A DNA stretch of 64,000 nucleotides from Allodiplogaster sudhausi (Eukaryota > Nematoda > Chromadorea > Rhabditida > Diplogasteridae). Below are positions 1 to 8,129 of the stretch, in pieces. The DNA is taken from positions 7,132,501-7,196,500 of the forward strand of contig CALZFC010000248.1 of NCBI GenBank assembly GCA_945643635.1, read 5' to 3'. The position numbers and the translations under genes are program-made. The notes beneath the pieces are model-generated. The model worked only from the letters and a program-made list of their open reading frames with translations. It was not told where the DNA came from and made no database searches. Each line of letters starts with the position of its first letter. Position 1 is the stretch's first letter.

Positions 1-42
1 GACAACGTGTATGTGGAGGCTATGCTGAAACGCGTAAACTAA
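1..42 (+). CDS. 3' end of an upstream gene (last exon, truncated by window edge)
   Basis: The window opens in an open frame (frame 1) that codes for a short C-terminus ending VEAMLKRVN and stops at TAA 40-42. No domain can be recognised in 13 residues. The tail resembles a second short tail at 1739-1774 (VEALAKKNLL, then TAG), and the DNA shares the 11-mer atgtggaggct, so this may be the end of a tandem paralogue of the next gene. The next ATG lies only 55 bp downstream at 98. The reading frame and stop are seen; that this is a coding exon is inference. Confidence 0.4.
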   Translation, partial: DNVYVEAMLKRVN

Positions 43-97
43 GAGCCCTTTAAAAGGCCGTGGCTTCCGTTCCGGGACGCAAGACGAGGATAAAGAA

Positions 98-1091
98 ATG
101 TTTCATCATCAGCTCTTGCTCCTCTTCATTTTTGCTGCCTTTTTGGCGCATCTCCAAAAGGCGTTTCGACTGCCTATGTACCCTAAAGGCCTTGTCGGCT
201 GCACGGCCAACTGTCCGACACTGAGCGCCGTCAAGTGCTGCCCTCCTGAAGAGAACTGCCTCAGCATGCATGTTCGTCAGAGGAATCTGGTTGAGAATTG
301 CTCGATTGTCGTGTGCGTCGGAGGACAACTCAAGGTTTCAATCATGTGTTATTAATTTTTAATATGAATTAATTTGTAGGAAAAAAAAATTAAAATCCAA
401 CAAATATTCATCAATTCAACAGAATAAAGAGACTTTCACCCTCGGCGACGCGCTCCTCTGTCGCAATGGCAGTTGGACTGCCTACAAAGAGAAATATGCA
501 CGAAATGTGTCCGTGACATGCAGCTTCAACTATACAGGTGGTGTAAACATTTTGTTTATTTAATGAAAAATTGATTACAAAGGATCAAAGAAAATGACTG
601 TTAAATCGCAAGAAAAAATCTTAAATAAAAACTTACTCGTCAATTCGTGCTTTTCAGCCCTTTTCAGTCAACTATACAGGTGTTGTAAATAGCATGCAAA
701 CTTGTTTTGTTTAATGAAAAAATTCTCACAAACAATTAAAAAAAACATGACTTTGAAATGTCATGGAAAAAGTTAGTTTTTAACAAAAGCTTACTCGTCA
801 ATTTTTTCTCGTCAGCCTGGCACATGGGCGCGAGAGCTTTTTGTGTATTTGGAGAGACTTGAATACGTCAGGAGAATTGCAGCGCCGGCAGACGCGTGCC
901 ATGGCTGTAAGAACATTACAACAACCGAGGCTTGCCCGGTCGGCTTCTGTTGCGACGAACAATTCCTCGAACGAACCACTCACCGCGACACTGGCTGCGC
1001 CATTTATCGATGCACGAACGACACGCAACTCGCCGTCTCTAGCAAATTGTTAGACAACATTTTAAGATCGTATCTAGAAAAAATAATGTGA
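98..1091 (+). CDS. Secreted cysteine-rich glycoprotein, three exons (family not identified)
   Basis: Proposed exons are 98-334, 423-542 and 816-1091, joined in phase 0, giving 210 residues. Introns are aag|gtttca...caacag and ggt|gtaaac...cgtcag. Residues 1-22 form a signal peptide with a run of Leu, Phe and Ala. Two cysteine modules follow. Module 1 has C35, C39, C47-C48, C54, C68, C73; module 2 has C147, C150, C159, C164-C165, C180, C185. Both share a CC pair and then C-(S/A)-I-x2-C-x4-QL, which suggests an internal duplication. Between them, C92 and C112 bracket a CRNGSW motif. Six N-glycosylation sequons (N67, N94, N107, N115, N152, N187) fit secretion. The stop at 1089 overlaps a strong alternative donor (GTGAGT at 1088), so the gene may continue into the exons after 1299. 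A secreted or excretory role is inferred; I do not recognise the family. Confidence 0.6.
526..815 (+). repeat. Imperfect tandem duplication of an exon end plus intron
   Basis: Copy 1 (526-667) and copy 2 (668-815) both begin tcaactatacaggt, continue through a similar AT-rich intron with tttaatgaaaaa, and end with ttactcgtcaatt, a pyrimidine run and cag. Offsets between matching landmarks grow from 142 to 159 bp, so the copies differ by indels and substitutions. The duplicated start is the last 15-17 nt of exon 2, so the present intron carries a decoy donor (gtaaat, 685) and decoy acceptors (cag at 655-657 and 665-667). A 17-nt decoy exon (668-684) would shift the frame. Confidence 0.8.
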
Positions 1092-1298
1092 GTAAAGATT
1101 ATAGAAGTGATTCATCATGCTATTTTAATTTAAATTCTTCATAAGTCAGCCTTTTATACTCGCACCACTAGAATTCCCACCTTCTCCCTGACACAAGGCC
1201 GACAGAGAGAGAATTTGTGATTTAGAGAGACGAGGCAGGAATAGTCAAGGGAGTTGACATAGATCCTTAGATCGTTGTTGAGTTTCGTACTCCTCTAG
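1092..1298. other. Intronic or intergenic sequence between exon candidates
   Basis: No convincing exon is seen here. It starts with the good donor sequence gtgagt (1088) and ends with the acceptor cctctag (AG 1297-1298). Several AG dinucleotides between 1140 and 1260 could serve as acceptors, but the frames they open are short and not protein-like. Confidence 0.4.
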
Positions 1299-1640
1299 CA
1301 GAACGAAGAAATCACCAAAATCTGGCTCTATCCGGAGTACCTCGACTACCATAACTTCGACTTCTGGCGACTCGAAAGTATCACAACTTTACCTAAAGGT
1401 CATTTTCGTTATCATCTTATCAATTAATCCCCGCTTGAGTAGTATAATAGATTTATTTTCAAATATTTATCTTAGTGTTGAAGAAAAATTTCACAATTTC
1501 ATATACACAGACGATAAATTTCAGCGATGAATTGAAAAAAAAACCATAAATCGCTCTGAGTGGCTCTTCTTCTTTCAGACTATCCACTTGAGGCGACATG
1601 CGTTGTGTATGAGGAGGAAAAGGAAGAAAGCGCTTCCCAG
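1299..1640 (+). CDS. Two candidate exons resembling part of an S1 serine protease
   Basis: Exon 1299-1398 (acceptor cctctag, donor aaag|gtca) and exon 1579-1640 (acceptor ctttcag, donor cag|gtgcag) join in phase 1 to read about 54 residues. The stretch ITKIWLYPEY, then NFDFWRLES, then TLPKDYPLEATC, recalls the trypsin-fold segment from the HP-x-Y motif through DIALLKL to the following cysteine. The aligned motif is two residues short and degenerate, and no His or Ser catalytic exon is visible. The exon phase does not match the GTGAGT donor at 1088, nor the tail at 1739. It may be the 3' half of the 98-1091 gene, a separate degenerate protease-like gene, or a pseudogene. The open frames and splice signals are seen; the protease relationship is tentative. 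Confidence 0.35.
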
Positions 1641-1738
1641 GTGCAGCTAATTAATTTTAGATTAATCAATTAATTAGCTAATTCCATAATAATTTATTAG
1701 AATGCTCTTTTTGTTTGGTATGAGCTTTCTAATAAATA

Positions 1739-1774
1739 GATGTGGAGGCTTTGGCGAAGAAGAATCTTCTTTAG
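1739..1774 (+). CDS. Possible terminal exon paralogous to the tail at 1-42
   Basis: The frame reads DVEALAKKNLL then TAG (1772-1774), similar to the VEAMLKRVN tail that ends at 42. An acceptor-like AG (aataaatag, 1737-1738) sits immediately before. The required phase does not match the donor at 1640, so the joining exon is unknown or the gene is broken. AATAAA motifs lie at 1731-1736 and 1879-1884; the latter could serve as a poly(A) signal. Confidence 0.3.
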   Translation, partial: DVEALAKKNLL

Positions 1775-1910
1775 GGAACGAGGTGATCGGTTGAGCAAGC
1801 CTGTGATATGATTCTACTAAGCAAATGACAAAAAATACCCAGTGTTGTTTTGTCAGTGCACTTGACAGACTATGCAGTAATAAACTGTTGTGAATAGGTG
1901 TTGGGTCAAA

Positions 1911-1988
1911 TCAACATACATAAATGTACATATATGTACATAAACATATAGTTTACATACATACATACATATACGTACACATGTACAC
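1911..1988. repeat. ACAT/TGTA low-complexity tract
   Basis: An interrupted run of acat, tgta and catacatac units (tacatacatacatacat near 1953-1970) with several self-complementary tgtaca motifs. Confidence 0.8.
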
Positions 1989-2073
1989 AGGAAGCAAAAC
2001 AGAGATGTAGAAGATTCACTGAAGAAGTCTCAAATGAAAAAGAGGATTCCTCAAATCAGAAGAACTTTGAAGA

Positions 2074-2101
2074 CCCCCCCCCCCCCCCCCCCCCCCCCCC
2101 C
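2074..2101. repeat. Poly-C homopolymer, 28 nt
   Basis: An uninterrupted run of 28 C residues is seen. Homopolymers of this length are error-prone in sequencing, so the exact length is uncertain. It lies 12 bp before the direct repeat that flanks the 2122-3262 element. Confidence 0.9.
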
Positions 2102-2125
2102 ACAAGAACAGAAGGGAGATGAGCC

Positions 2126-2183
2126 GCGGCATTAATCTTGCCGTTTGTCCAAGACATGTCAAGGACAATCGGTCATGACCGTT
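2126..2183 (+). repeat. Left terminal inverted repeat
   Basis: Begins gcggcattaatcttgccg and ends cggtcatgaccgtt. Pairs base for base with 3262-3205 except at 2128. It contains the palindromes gacatgtc and ggtcatgacc. Confidence 0.85.
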
Positions 2184-3204
2184 CATGGTCATAACCATGT
2201 CAAGGACACGTCATGGACATGTCATGGACACCTGCACATATGCGCTTAAAAATACTTTTTTGACATTTTCAGCCATTTTTACTGTTATTCTTCATTTATT
2301 TCACAAAAATAATCAAATTAAAAAAAAGAGAAGCCAAAATGGCTCACTCTAAGTACACTTTTGAAAAAAAAAGTCAACTTTTTACGTCGAATTGCACCAG
2401 ACACTTATGCACCAATCAATTGGAAGAGGGTCACCTCACCGGCAGGAAAAAAGGCTGTAAATCTGGTTGAAACTATGTATCGAATAACCAAGATCGTTTT
2501 CCTTTCCATACCCCAACTCTGAGACACGCCCAAGGTCCTTCCTGCAAGCCAGTTTTCCTGTATCTTCTCCTGCACATCAACATCTTAGATGTCACAACAT
2601 TTATTGATGTGGCTCCATAACATTGCCATAACAAAAACAGTGGGAGAGAAAAACAAAGCAGAGGAACGGGGGGCAGGCCATGCAACATTCGCAAGCACTG
2701 CTTGAATACGATGGCGCCTAAGTAATTCCGTCACAGCATTCGCGAGACGCATGTTCTCCCGTCTCTTCAGTTAGGCTCTTCAACATAAGTATGGCAAATG
2801 GATAACGAAACATGCCGAAATCAGTTAAAAAACAAAACAACACAAAATAAGTGCAGCTTGTCTTACATTAATTCGAGAATTGCAGGCACGTTTAAAATGT
2901 TCCCCCCAAATGTTCTAAAAAAAGAAGGTGTCATCGGTCGTAAACTGTGTCGCATGCCATAATTTGTCCGGGACATCGGTAGTAACCGCGAACGTGTCAC
3001 TCTGTGCTCTCCAGGCTTATGCACTCTCTCGCTGTGGTCGTGACCATGTATGGGACAAGCCCACAAATGTGTCAATGACCATTGAGATTTTTTTCTTCTT
3101 TGTCCGGGACGCGTCCAGGACATGTCGTAGACATGTCCTAGACTCCTGTGTATTAAGATAGGCGGAAGTGGATGTGTCCAGGACATGTGTCCGTTTTATT
3201 TTGA

Positions 3205-3262
3205 AACGGTCATGACCGATTGTCCTTGACATGTCTTGGACAAACGGCAAGATTAATGCTGC
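3205..3262 (-). repeat. Right terminal inverted repeat
   Basis: Reverse complement of 2126-2183 with one mismatch. It is followed directly by GGGAGATG (3263-3270), the putative target-site duplicate. Confidence 0.85.
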
Positions 3263-3699
3263 GGGAGATGCTTGAGAAGATTGATAATTCCCCTATTAAG
3301 AACATCTGGCAGTGTAATATTTCCAACTCCAACAACCATAAGTACGAAGGTCAGAGGTGGGTATTAGGGGCACTCCGCAAATACATCTCGGATGCGCAAA
3401 AAAAACATCTAAATTTTTCACTTCTCTAGCTTTATTCAGACTTCAATTTTGTGCATGAAAATGATTATAATGACCCCTTTGCCTTACTTAAAGAAAGTAG
3501 GCAACCTTATACTAGTATTTCTTGTCTTAATTTATGCCCGTTAGCTGTATACACTTTGATGAACTTGAATGATGGGCTATGAAGCTGAAGAAAAAAATCA
3601 ACGCTAATAATGTTTTTTTTCTCTTTATACTGCAGCATACGCATTAATTTTTGAATTGTTCAAGTCTTTTTTTTTCCTTTTTTCAATTAAAAAAAAGCA

Positions 3700-3750
3700 G
3701 CGTTCGCTGTTGCCCTCGCCATCAGAGATGACGTGGGCAACAGCGAATGC
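3700..3750. repeat. Hairpin-forming inverted repeat
   Basis: Bases 3703-3715 (ttcgctgttgccc) pair perfectly with 3735-3747 around a 19-nt loop. The stem extends to 16 positions (3700-3750) with one G-T wobble. It could be a small fold-back remnant or an RNA hairpin; nothing in the sequence decides between these. Confidence 0.75.
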
Positions 3751-3888
3751 GAGAGAATAAAACAAAGAAACATCAGAAGCTATCACAGACTGTCATCATC
3801 ATCCTTCCTGCAACTCCGCACGAAGACTCCACTGACGGCGGCAAGATGTACTCTTTTAAAGCTCTTGATTTTTCCATTTCATTCCAGG

Positions 3889-4010
3889 CAAGAGAGAGAG
3901 TGAGAGTGAGTGAGAATTGAGGGAAAAGAGAAAGAGGAGGTGGAGAGAAAGTGAATGAGAGAATGAGGAAGAGTAGGTGCGCGAGAGGTAACGAGGAAAA
4001 ATAGCAGATT
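3889..4010 (+). repeat. Purine-rich (GA) tract
   Basis: Almost purely A and G with gagag and gtgag runs, low complexity on the + strand. The apparent open frame on the minus strand is just the Ser/Leu/Phe-rich shadow of this composition. Confidence 0.8.
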
Positions 4011-4253
4011 GAGAAATTTTTTTTTTAGATAGCTAACGTTTAAATTTAAAAGAAGTCGACGCAAAAAAAGATAAATAAATTTAAAGAGCTAAAGAAGTCG
4101 TATGCAAAAGGTGAAGAGAGCAAAGCAAATGATGCTTACCCTGTTGAGGATTTCCTGTGAGACAGGATATGATTCAGCGGTCCATTTCTTGATCAGCCTT
4201 TATAATAAATTCTTGGCATCAATAACACTCTACAACTTCCGCCTGTTCAGGCG

Positions 4254-5935
4254 TCTCTTGCCAGTGCCACGGCTCGTCGTTAACACGCTGCAAAAGTGTA
4301 CTAGTCCCGGTCGCTATGAATGCAAGCTGGCTTCCGTAGAATGGTTGAATGACGGTTATTAAACGAGGCAAACAAAATTTTGGGCTATCAAAATGGTGCT
4401 CTCTTTGTTCACTTTGCATGACAACGGAATTGCAGTGTTCACTTTTGTTACAGCTTCTTCGGCTCACTTTCTGCTTCTTATCTTTAATTTAATGATGGTT
4501 GCATCAATGATATATGTATGTACATATTTACATATATAAGTTGCACTTAGCAAACACAACTAACTTTTCACCTGTTTTTCAAAGCTCAAATTCCGAACCT
4601 TGAATAAAAGTGTTTAACAGAGAAGTTCAACGTTCACTTCAACCGGTCAAACTTCAGGGTACTGACATGAGGCAAACGCAGGATAACACGAGATTTAACC
4701 TCATGTCAACAATGATGTCAGCATCCATTTAAGAGAGCCTCTCTGTAAGGATCAAGCTGCCCTCAATGGGGGCCTGCCCCGGCGCAAAATTTTTCGATTC
4801 CGTTATCCAAAATTTTAATAGGGGTATCCATACCCACTGTAAACAAGATTAGTAGATCAATTTTGTTATAAAAAATTTTTTCTTGTCTAGGCATGCAAAA
4901 GTAAGGAAAAAGTCTAATTCGCCATAACTTTCTTTAATAGCAAAGTTTTTCAATTTTCTTTTTTTTATTAGCATTCCCATTGAATTCTAAACAAACGACC
5001 TTTAGACGTCATTCGAAAAATATTTCATTTTCATATCGAAAAATTATTTTAAATATTTCAATTTGACCGTTGAATACCTTATACTCAAAACGTTTTGGGT
5101 GCTATATCTCAAATTGTAGAGCGTTAAAAACTGTATAACATATCTTCTTTTCGTTTAGCCTGGATGTCCCCTAAGCTGTCAAAAATAGACTCAAATAGGG
5201 GCACCTCGGAGATGAACGATTCAAGGGATGCGGGAAGAACGGGTTAAATTCTTGTTGTAACATAAAATGAACCACTTCATTCGATTCAGCGCGTTTTTCT
5301 TTTCATAAAACCTATATTTCAAAATTCCATGACTATCGTTTTCCATGAAAAAAACGCATTTTGCGATTTTTCTACCATAGACAGAAAATGACCTAAAACT
5401 ATTCGAATCGCTATATTTTCAACAATTTCAAAGACTACAGAATGTGAATTGTACTATTCTGTACGCGACAAAATTCTCTACAAAATATCTCCTTTACATC
5501 TGGATACAGTGTCCCCACGAATCACAGTATCGATTTTCCAATGGCCGTCGCGTCAAAACTGACTGCTTCTCATTTTGCAACTTTTCGTGCAATACGAATA
5601 TTTCCTACTCATCCAATACATCATTCTGCTCCACACAGCACACTGAGTGTGGAAAAAATGTTTATTTTCCAGATTTCCCGTGTTTGGTTTCATGAATTTA
5701 CAAAAATTTTGTCTAAATAGGTTATTTTACTGGTTAGTAATTCAACATTTTGTTTTTTTCGAAAGCTTTAATGCCGCAAGTAATAATTTTATTTCATCAA
5801 CGTTTGATAACAAAAGAAATAGCAGGAAACGTGGAATCTCGACTTTTTCTTAGACCTGCATGAGTTCGAAAGAGTCCTGAAAACGATTAACTGGGACATT
5901 AATATGAATGATATGTACTAGCAGCAATAAGGATA
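4254..5935 (+). repeat. Left arm of a 1682-bp inverted duplication
   Basis: Pairs with 8130-9811 (paired coordinates sum to 14065 at all points checked, so there is no net indel). Reading both arms by eye I found one difference, at 5915/8150. The arm is AT-rich, with a tatatgtatgtacatat dyad near 4510 and a ggggcctgcccc dyad at 4777. It contains the last 86 bp of the EGF/transmembrane gene (5850-5935). That gene reads straight through the inner boundary at 5935/5936, which suggests this arm is the original copy. Open frames inside the arm (for example 5444-5695) have no recognisable domains. No target-site duplication is evident at the arm ends. Confidence 0.95.
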
Positions 5936-6267
5936 AGCAATATGGAGTAATACGATTATTATTGTAACCCACACTCCGCTTCTGTGCCTTGCAGGTCTTA
6001 TAGACGTAGTAGAAGACGAGGAGGATGATGACGAGAACGGCGACAATGACGAAAAGAGTCACAGACATTCCGTGATGCTCGACTGAAGGAAGAAAACAAT
6101 CAGTGCCGTAACCAATGTCGTATAACTATTTTAAGAAAAAAAAACTGTTCTGCTGACCTGGAGTGCACATCACACCAGAAAAGCCATCAGCGCAAACGCA
6201 GGTGAACTCAAACTCCGAGACCCTCTTGCACGTCGTGTTAGGGGGGCAATCGCACATTTTGAAAACT
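5850..6267 (-). CDS. 3' part of an EGF-like, single-pass membrane protein gene
   Basis: Two exons on the minus strand: 6267-6158 and 6082-5850, intron donor cag|gtcagc and acceptor cttcag, joined in phase 1; stop TAA at 5852-5850. The 113 residues start in mid-gene (entry phase 2, acceptor tttag at 6268). Residues 5-34 form an EGF-like module with C5, C7, C13, C23, C25, C34 ending CVCADGFSGVMC, the classic C-x-C-x2-GF-x-G-x2-C signature. A transmembrane helix follows at about 43-64, then a basic stop-transfer KTCKAQKR and a short cytoplasmic tail, so the EGF side would be extracellular. The last 28 residues are encoded inside the left inverted-repeat arm. Upstream exons with signal peptide were not found; they may lie beyond the zinc-finger gene. 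C1 and C2 are unusually close, so the first cysteine may come from an upstream exon. Confidence 0.65.
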
Positions 6268-6664
6268 CTAAACTTGCACGAAAACCTTGATAACTATAAC
6301 CGTTGAAAGACAGCTTTTATTACAATGCGATCCATTATATAAAGCCAAACATCACGGATGGATAATTCTCTAACAGTAATCTTTATGTTCGGGCTGTCAG
6401 ACGCTATGTCATATACGTACATATATGATCTTGTGAAGTGGTGCTGAATATACTTTAAAATGCACATATAATAACTCATTAAACCATTTTATCTTTCTTT
6501 CTTAAAACTTGTTCTAACCACACTCTCCAATACACTTTAAAAAAAGTAATATAGTATGGAAATAGAAATTCAGTACCAACAGTCACTTATCGTTAGTCAT
6601 ACAATTTTAAGCTGACAAATGGCGAACTAAAAACATGTTTGATTATCGCAGATCAGAAGCTTTG
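6268..6664. other. Interval between the two minus-strand genes
   Basis: AT-rich, with no supported exon. It may be the intron upstream of the EGF exon, the 3' region of the zinc-finger gene, or both. Confidence 0.5.
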
Positions 6665-7217
6665 TTAGAATAATTCATCTTCAAAATGTGTTCTATGGGT
6701 TGTTACCGATGGGTTCTCCACGTCTTCGGCGAATTCGGTTTGGCTGTGCGCTATTACTCTATTCTCAGCTGTGATGTCGAACTGCGGGTCAGTTTCGAAT
6801 TCTTCCTCTTCGTCACCTTCCTGCGAGAAAAGCTCATGGAGCACCGCATCTGTTTCTTCAGATTCAATCGGAATTGGTGGGTTCTGTAAGCAAAATGCTT
6901 GATCAATGCAACCATCAAATATTCTTCCTAACTTTCTTTTGTTGCTGAGCGAGGCGTGAGAAGATGGAAGCAATTTGGCGATAATTTAAAAGTTCATGTG
7001 GTGCGAACAACAGCTTGTCTTGGCCATCCACTGCGTTTCTCATGCGTTGTTCTGCCGCGCGAGGGTCAATTTTTACTTTAGAGCGCCACCCTTCATAGAA
7101 AATCTTCTTTATAAATTCCTTTGAGCGTTCGGGAAGTCGCTCCCCTTTCTTGCGGTCACGATGGGCCCATCCTTCCTTGGTTTTCTTTCCGTTCTCTGTA
7201 TTCTCCTAAGGCAAAGA

Positions 7218-7275
<58 letters not shown>

Positions 7276-7610
7276 CAGGTAATTAACAATATAATTAATC
7301 AAACCTCCAGTGATGCAACTGCAGCCTGCACCTCAGGGTAGGCACGTTTCTCCTGAACACCTTCTAGTGCACAGGTATAATACTGTAAGGAAATGTCTCG
7401 TAAAGTGAAGCGCTCCGGGATGTAGTTATGCTTGCCAATGAGAAGATGTCTTGCAAGTTGGCTCGAGCTGAGAAATTCAGACGTACATGCCTCTTCGGGA
7501 CACCGAAACAGATGGGTCTCAAGGGTGCATATGTCGGAGTCTTCTGCAGCACAGTAGCTTTCAGTCGAATCAAGAGGTGGGGCACTGGTTGTGCTTTCTT
7601 CCGAACGCAT
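6665..7610 (-). CDS. C2H2 zinc-finger protein with a C-terminal QI-x-S-x-FSRL domain
   Basis: Three minus-strand exons, 7610-7305, 7205-6933 and 6883-6665, all joined in phase 0 (donors gag|gtttga and aaa|gttagg; acceptors ccttag and ttacag), give 265 residues. A C2H2 finger uses C37, C42, H55 and H61 (C-x4-C-x12-H-x5-H) with LIGKH at its end. Exon 2 carries a basic helical region from about residue 112 (EGW), through LPERSKEFIKKIF and KIDPRAAEQRM, to RQIASIFSRL (177-187). From memory, a GKH-type finger followed by a YL-x-F-x-G...QI-x-FSRL domain marks an uncharacterised multicopy metazoan family, common in cnidarians and possibly mobile-element related; this is unverified. Residues 194-265 are an acidic tail (GDEEEEF). 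A nuclear, DNA-binding role is inferred. The start at 7610 is the first ATG in frame; upstream exons are possible. It lies in the spacer between the two inverted arms. Confidence 0.75.
7218..7273. repeat. AT dinucleotide microsatellite inside an intron
   Basis: A nearly pure (TA)n tract with one G interruption (tatgtata). It makes up more than half of the 99-nt intron 7206-7304 of the zinc-finger gene. Confidence 0.9.
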
Positions 7611-8129
7611 ATCAATATGCGAGAAATGGATAGACACGTTAATAGTAAAACATGGCAAAAAGAAGAAGGCAAGAATAGTTTTCTATGTTCTGAAGGAACA
7701 GTGGCTGCTGATGCGAGAGAAGAGCTTCCCTCGAGTCTCATTTCTGTCCCAGTCGCCCCTCCCCCCCCCTCCCCCTCCCGGTGGGAGAGAAATGCACCAC
7801 CCGACACGACATACGGCAATTACAGCGTCTCCTCCTGCCAGTGCCAGGCACCACCACTCTCGCATTGTGTTCCTACCCTTGGGGCTGACACGAGTTCTGT
7901 TACATCTTTGCCATGGCAGAGGGAACACATCATCATCTCCCTTGGCTGTATGTTTCTTCTCCTTCTCGTCGTAATTCTACACTTACCAAAAATACAACGG
8001 CCAAATATACAAGAATGTATTGCAACTAACAAAAAACATCCGATTTGTTACATTTTTGAGATTCAGCTTATCTCTTACAACTCAGAGATCCTAAAAGGAA
8101 ACTTCCGAATATGAAAAGTGCTACACGAA
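7611..8129. other. Spacer sequence upstream of the zinc-finger gene
   Basis: No exon could be supported on either strand. It holds a C-rich tract (7756-7779) and a small dyad gtgccaggcac (7841-7851). It could include the promoter or 5' exons of the minus-strand zinc-finger gene. The long + strand frame across 7428-8114 overlaps that gene antisense and shows no domain. Confidence 0.5.
7756..7779 (+). repeat. C-rich pyrimidine tract
   Basis: 24 bases of C with a few T (cccctccccccccctccccctccc). Low complexity. Confidence 0.85.

Larger units (their letters stand above)
1775..2113. other. Non-coding stretch with simple repeats
   Basis: No gene is seen. A candidate poly(A) signal lies at 1879-1884, a TACA/TATG-type low-complexity run at about 1911-1988, and a long C homopolymer at 2074-2101. 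Confidence 0.6.
2122..3262. mobile_element. Non-autonomous DNA transposon (MITE-like) with 58-bp TIRs
   Basis: Bases 2126-2183 and 3205-3262 are inverted copies with one mismatch (2128/3260). The direct repeat GGGAGATG occurs at 2114-2121 and 3263-3270, consistent with an 8-bp target-site duplication. It touches the right TIR directly but is 4 bp (agcc) from the left one. If the TIR is extended to ccgc, the adjacent 8-mers match at 6 of 8 bases. The palindrome GACATGTC recurs inside or near the TIRs at 2153, 2216, 3119, 3130 and 3228, giving subterminal repeats. No transposase domain is visible in about 1 kb of interior, so it would need enzyme from elsewhere. An 8-bp duplication is typical of hAT and P-type elements, but the tips do not look like the usual hAT CAGGG end, so the superfamily is left open. 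Confidence 0.8.
3271..4253. other. AT-rich non-coding interval
   Basis: No supported gene. It holds a hairpin (3700-3750), a GA-rich tract (about 3889-4010), several poly-T and poly-A runs, and the outer flank of the left inverted-repeat arm. Short open frames here lack domains, signal sequences or splice support. Confidence 0.6.

Noticed and set aside
841..1053. Alternative + strand frame over exon 3 of the cysteine-rich gene
   Set aside because: It overlaps the cysteine-bearing frame, has no cysteine pattern, and does not fit the splice phase.
2016..2198. Minus-strand frame with a poly-Gly run
   Set aside because: Produced by translation of the 28-nt C homopolymer; low complexity.
2863..3250. 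Overlapping frames in the right half of the MITE-like element
   Set aside because: They repeat fragments created by the GACATGTC-type subterminal repeats and TIRs; no transposase motif.
3879..4064. Minus-strand Ser/Leu/Phe-rich frame
   Set aside because: A shadow of the GA-rich tract, with no start context or domain.
4246..4270. Resemblance of gcgtctcttgccagtgcc (4251) to gcgtctcctcctgccagtgcc (7826-7846) as a shared element end
   Set aside because: The match is short, and neither site shows a target duplication or longer homology.
4219..4467. Open frame of about 82 codons at the outer end of the left arm, mirrored at 9598-9858
   Set aside because: The two versions share about 70 residues and then end in unrelated sequence, one running into satellite DNA. 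There is no recognisable domain, so it is probably non-coding.
5444..5853. Open frames of 83 and 68 codons in the left arm, mirrored at 8212-8621
   Set aside because: They exist twice only because the arms are identical inverted copies. They show no domain, signal or splice context and overlap each other in different frames.
7428..8114. Long + strand frame of 228 codons
   Set aside because: It runs antisense to the spliced zinc-finger gene, includes a low-complexity proline stretch from the C-rich tract, and has no domain.
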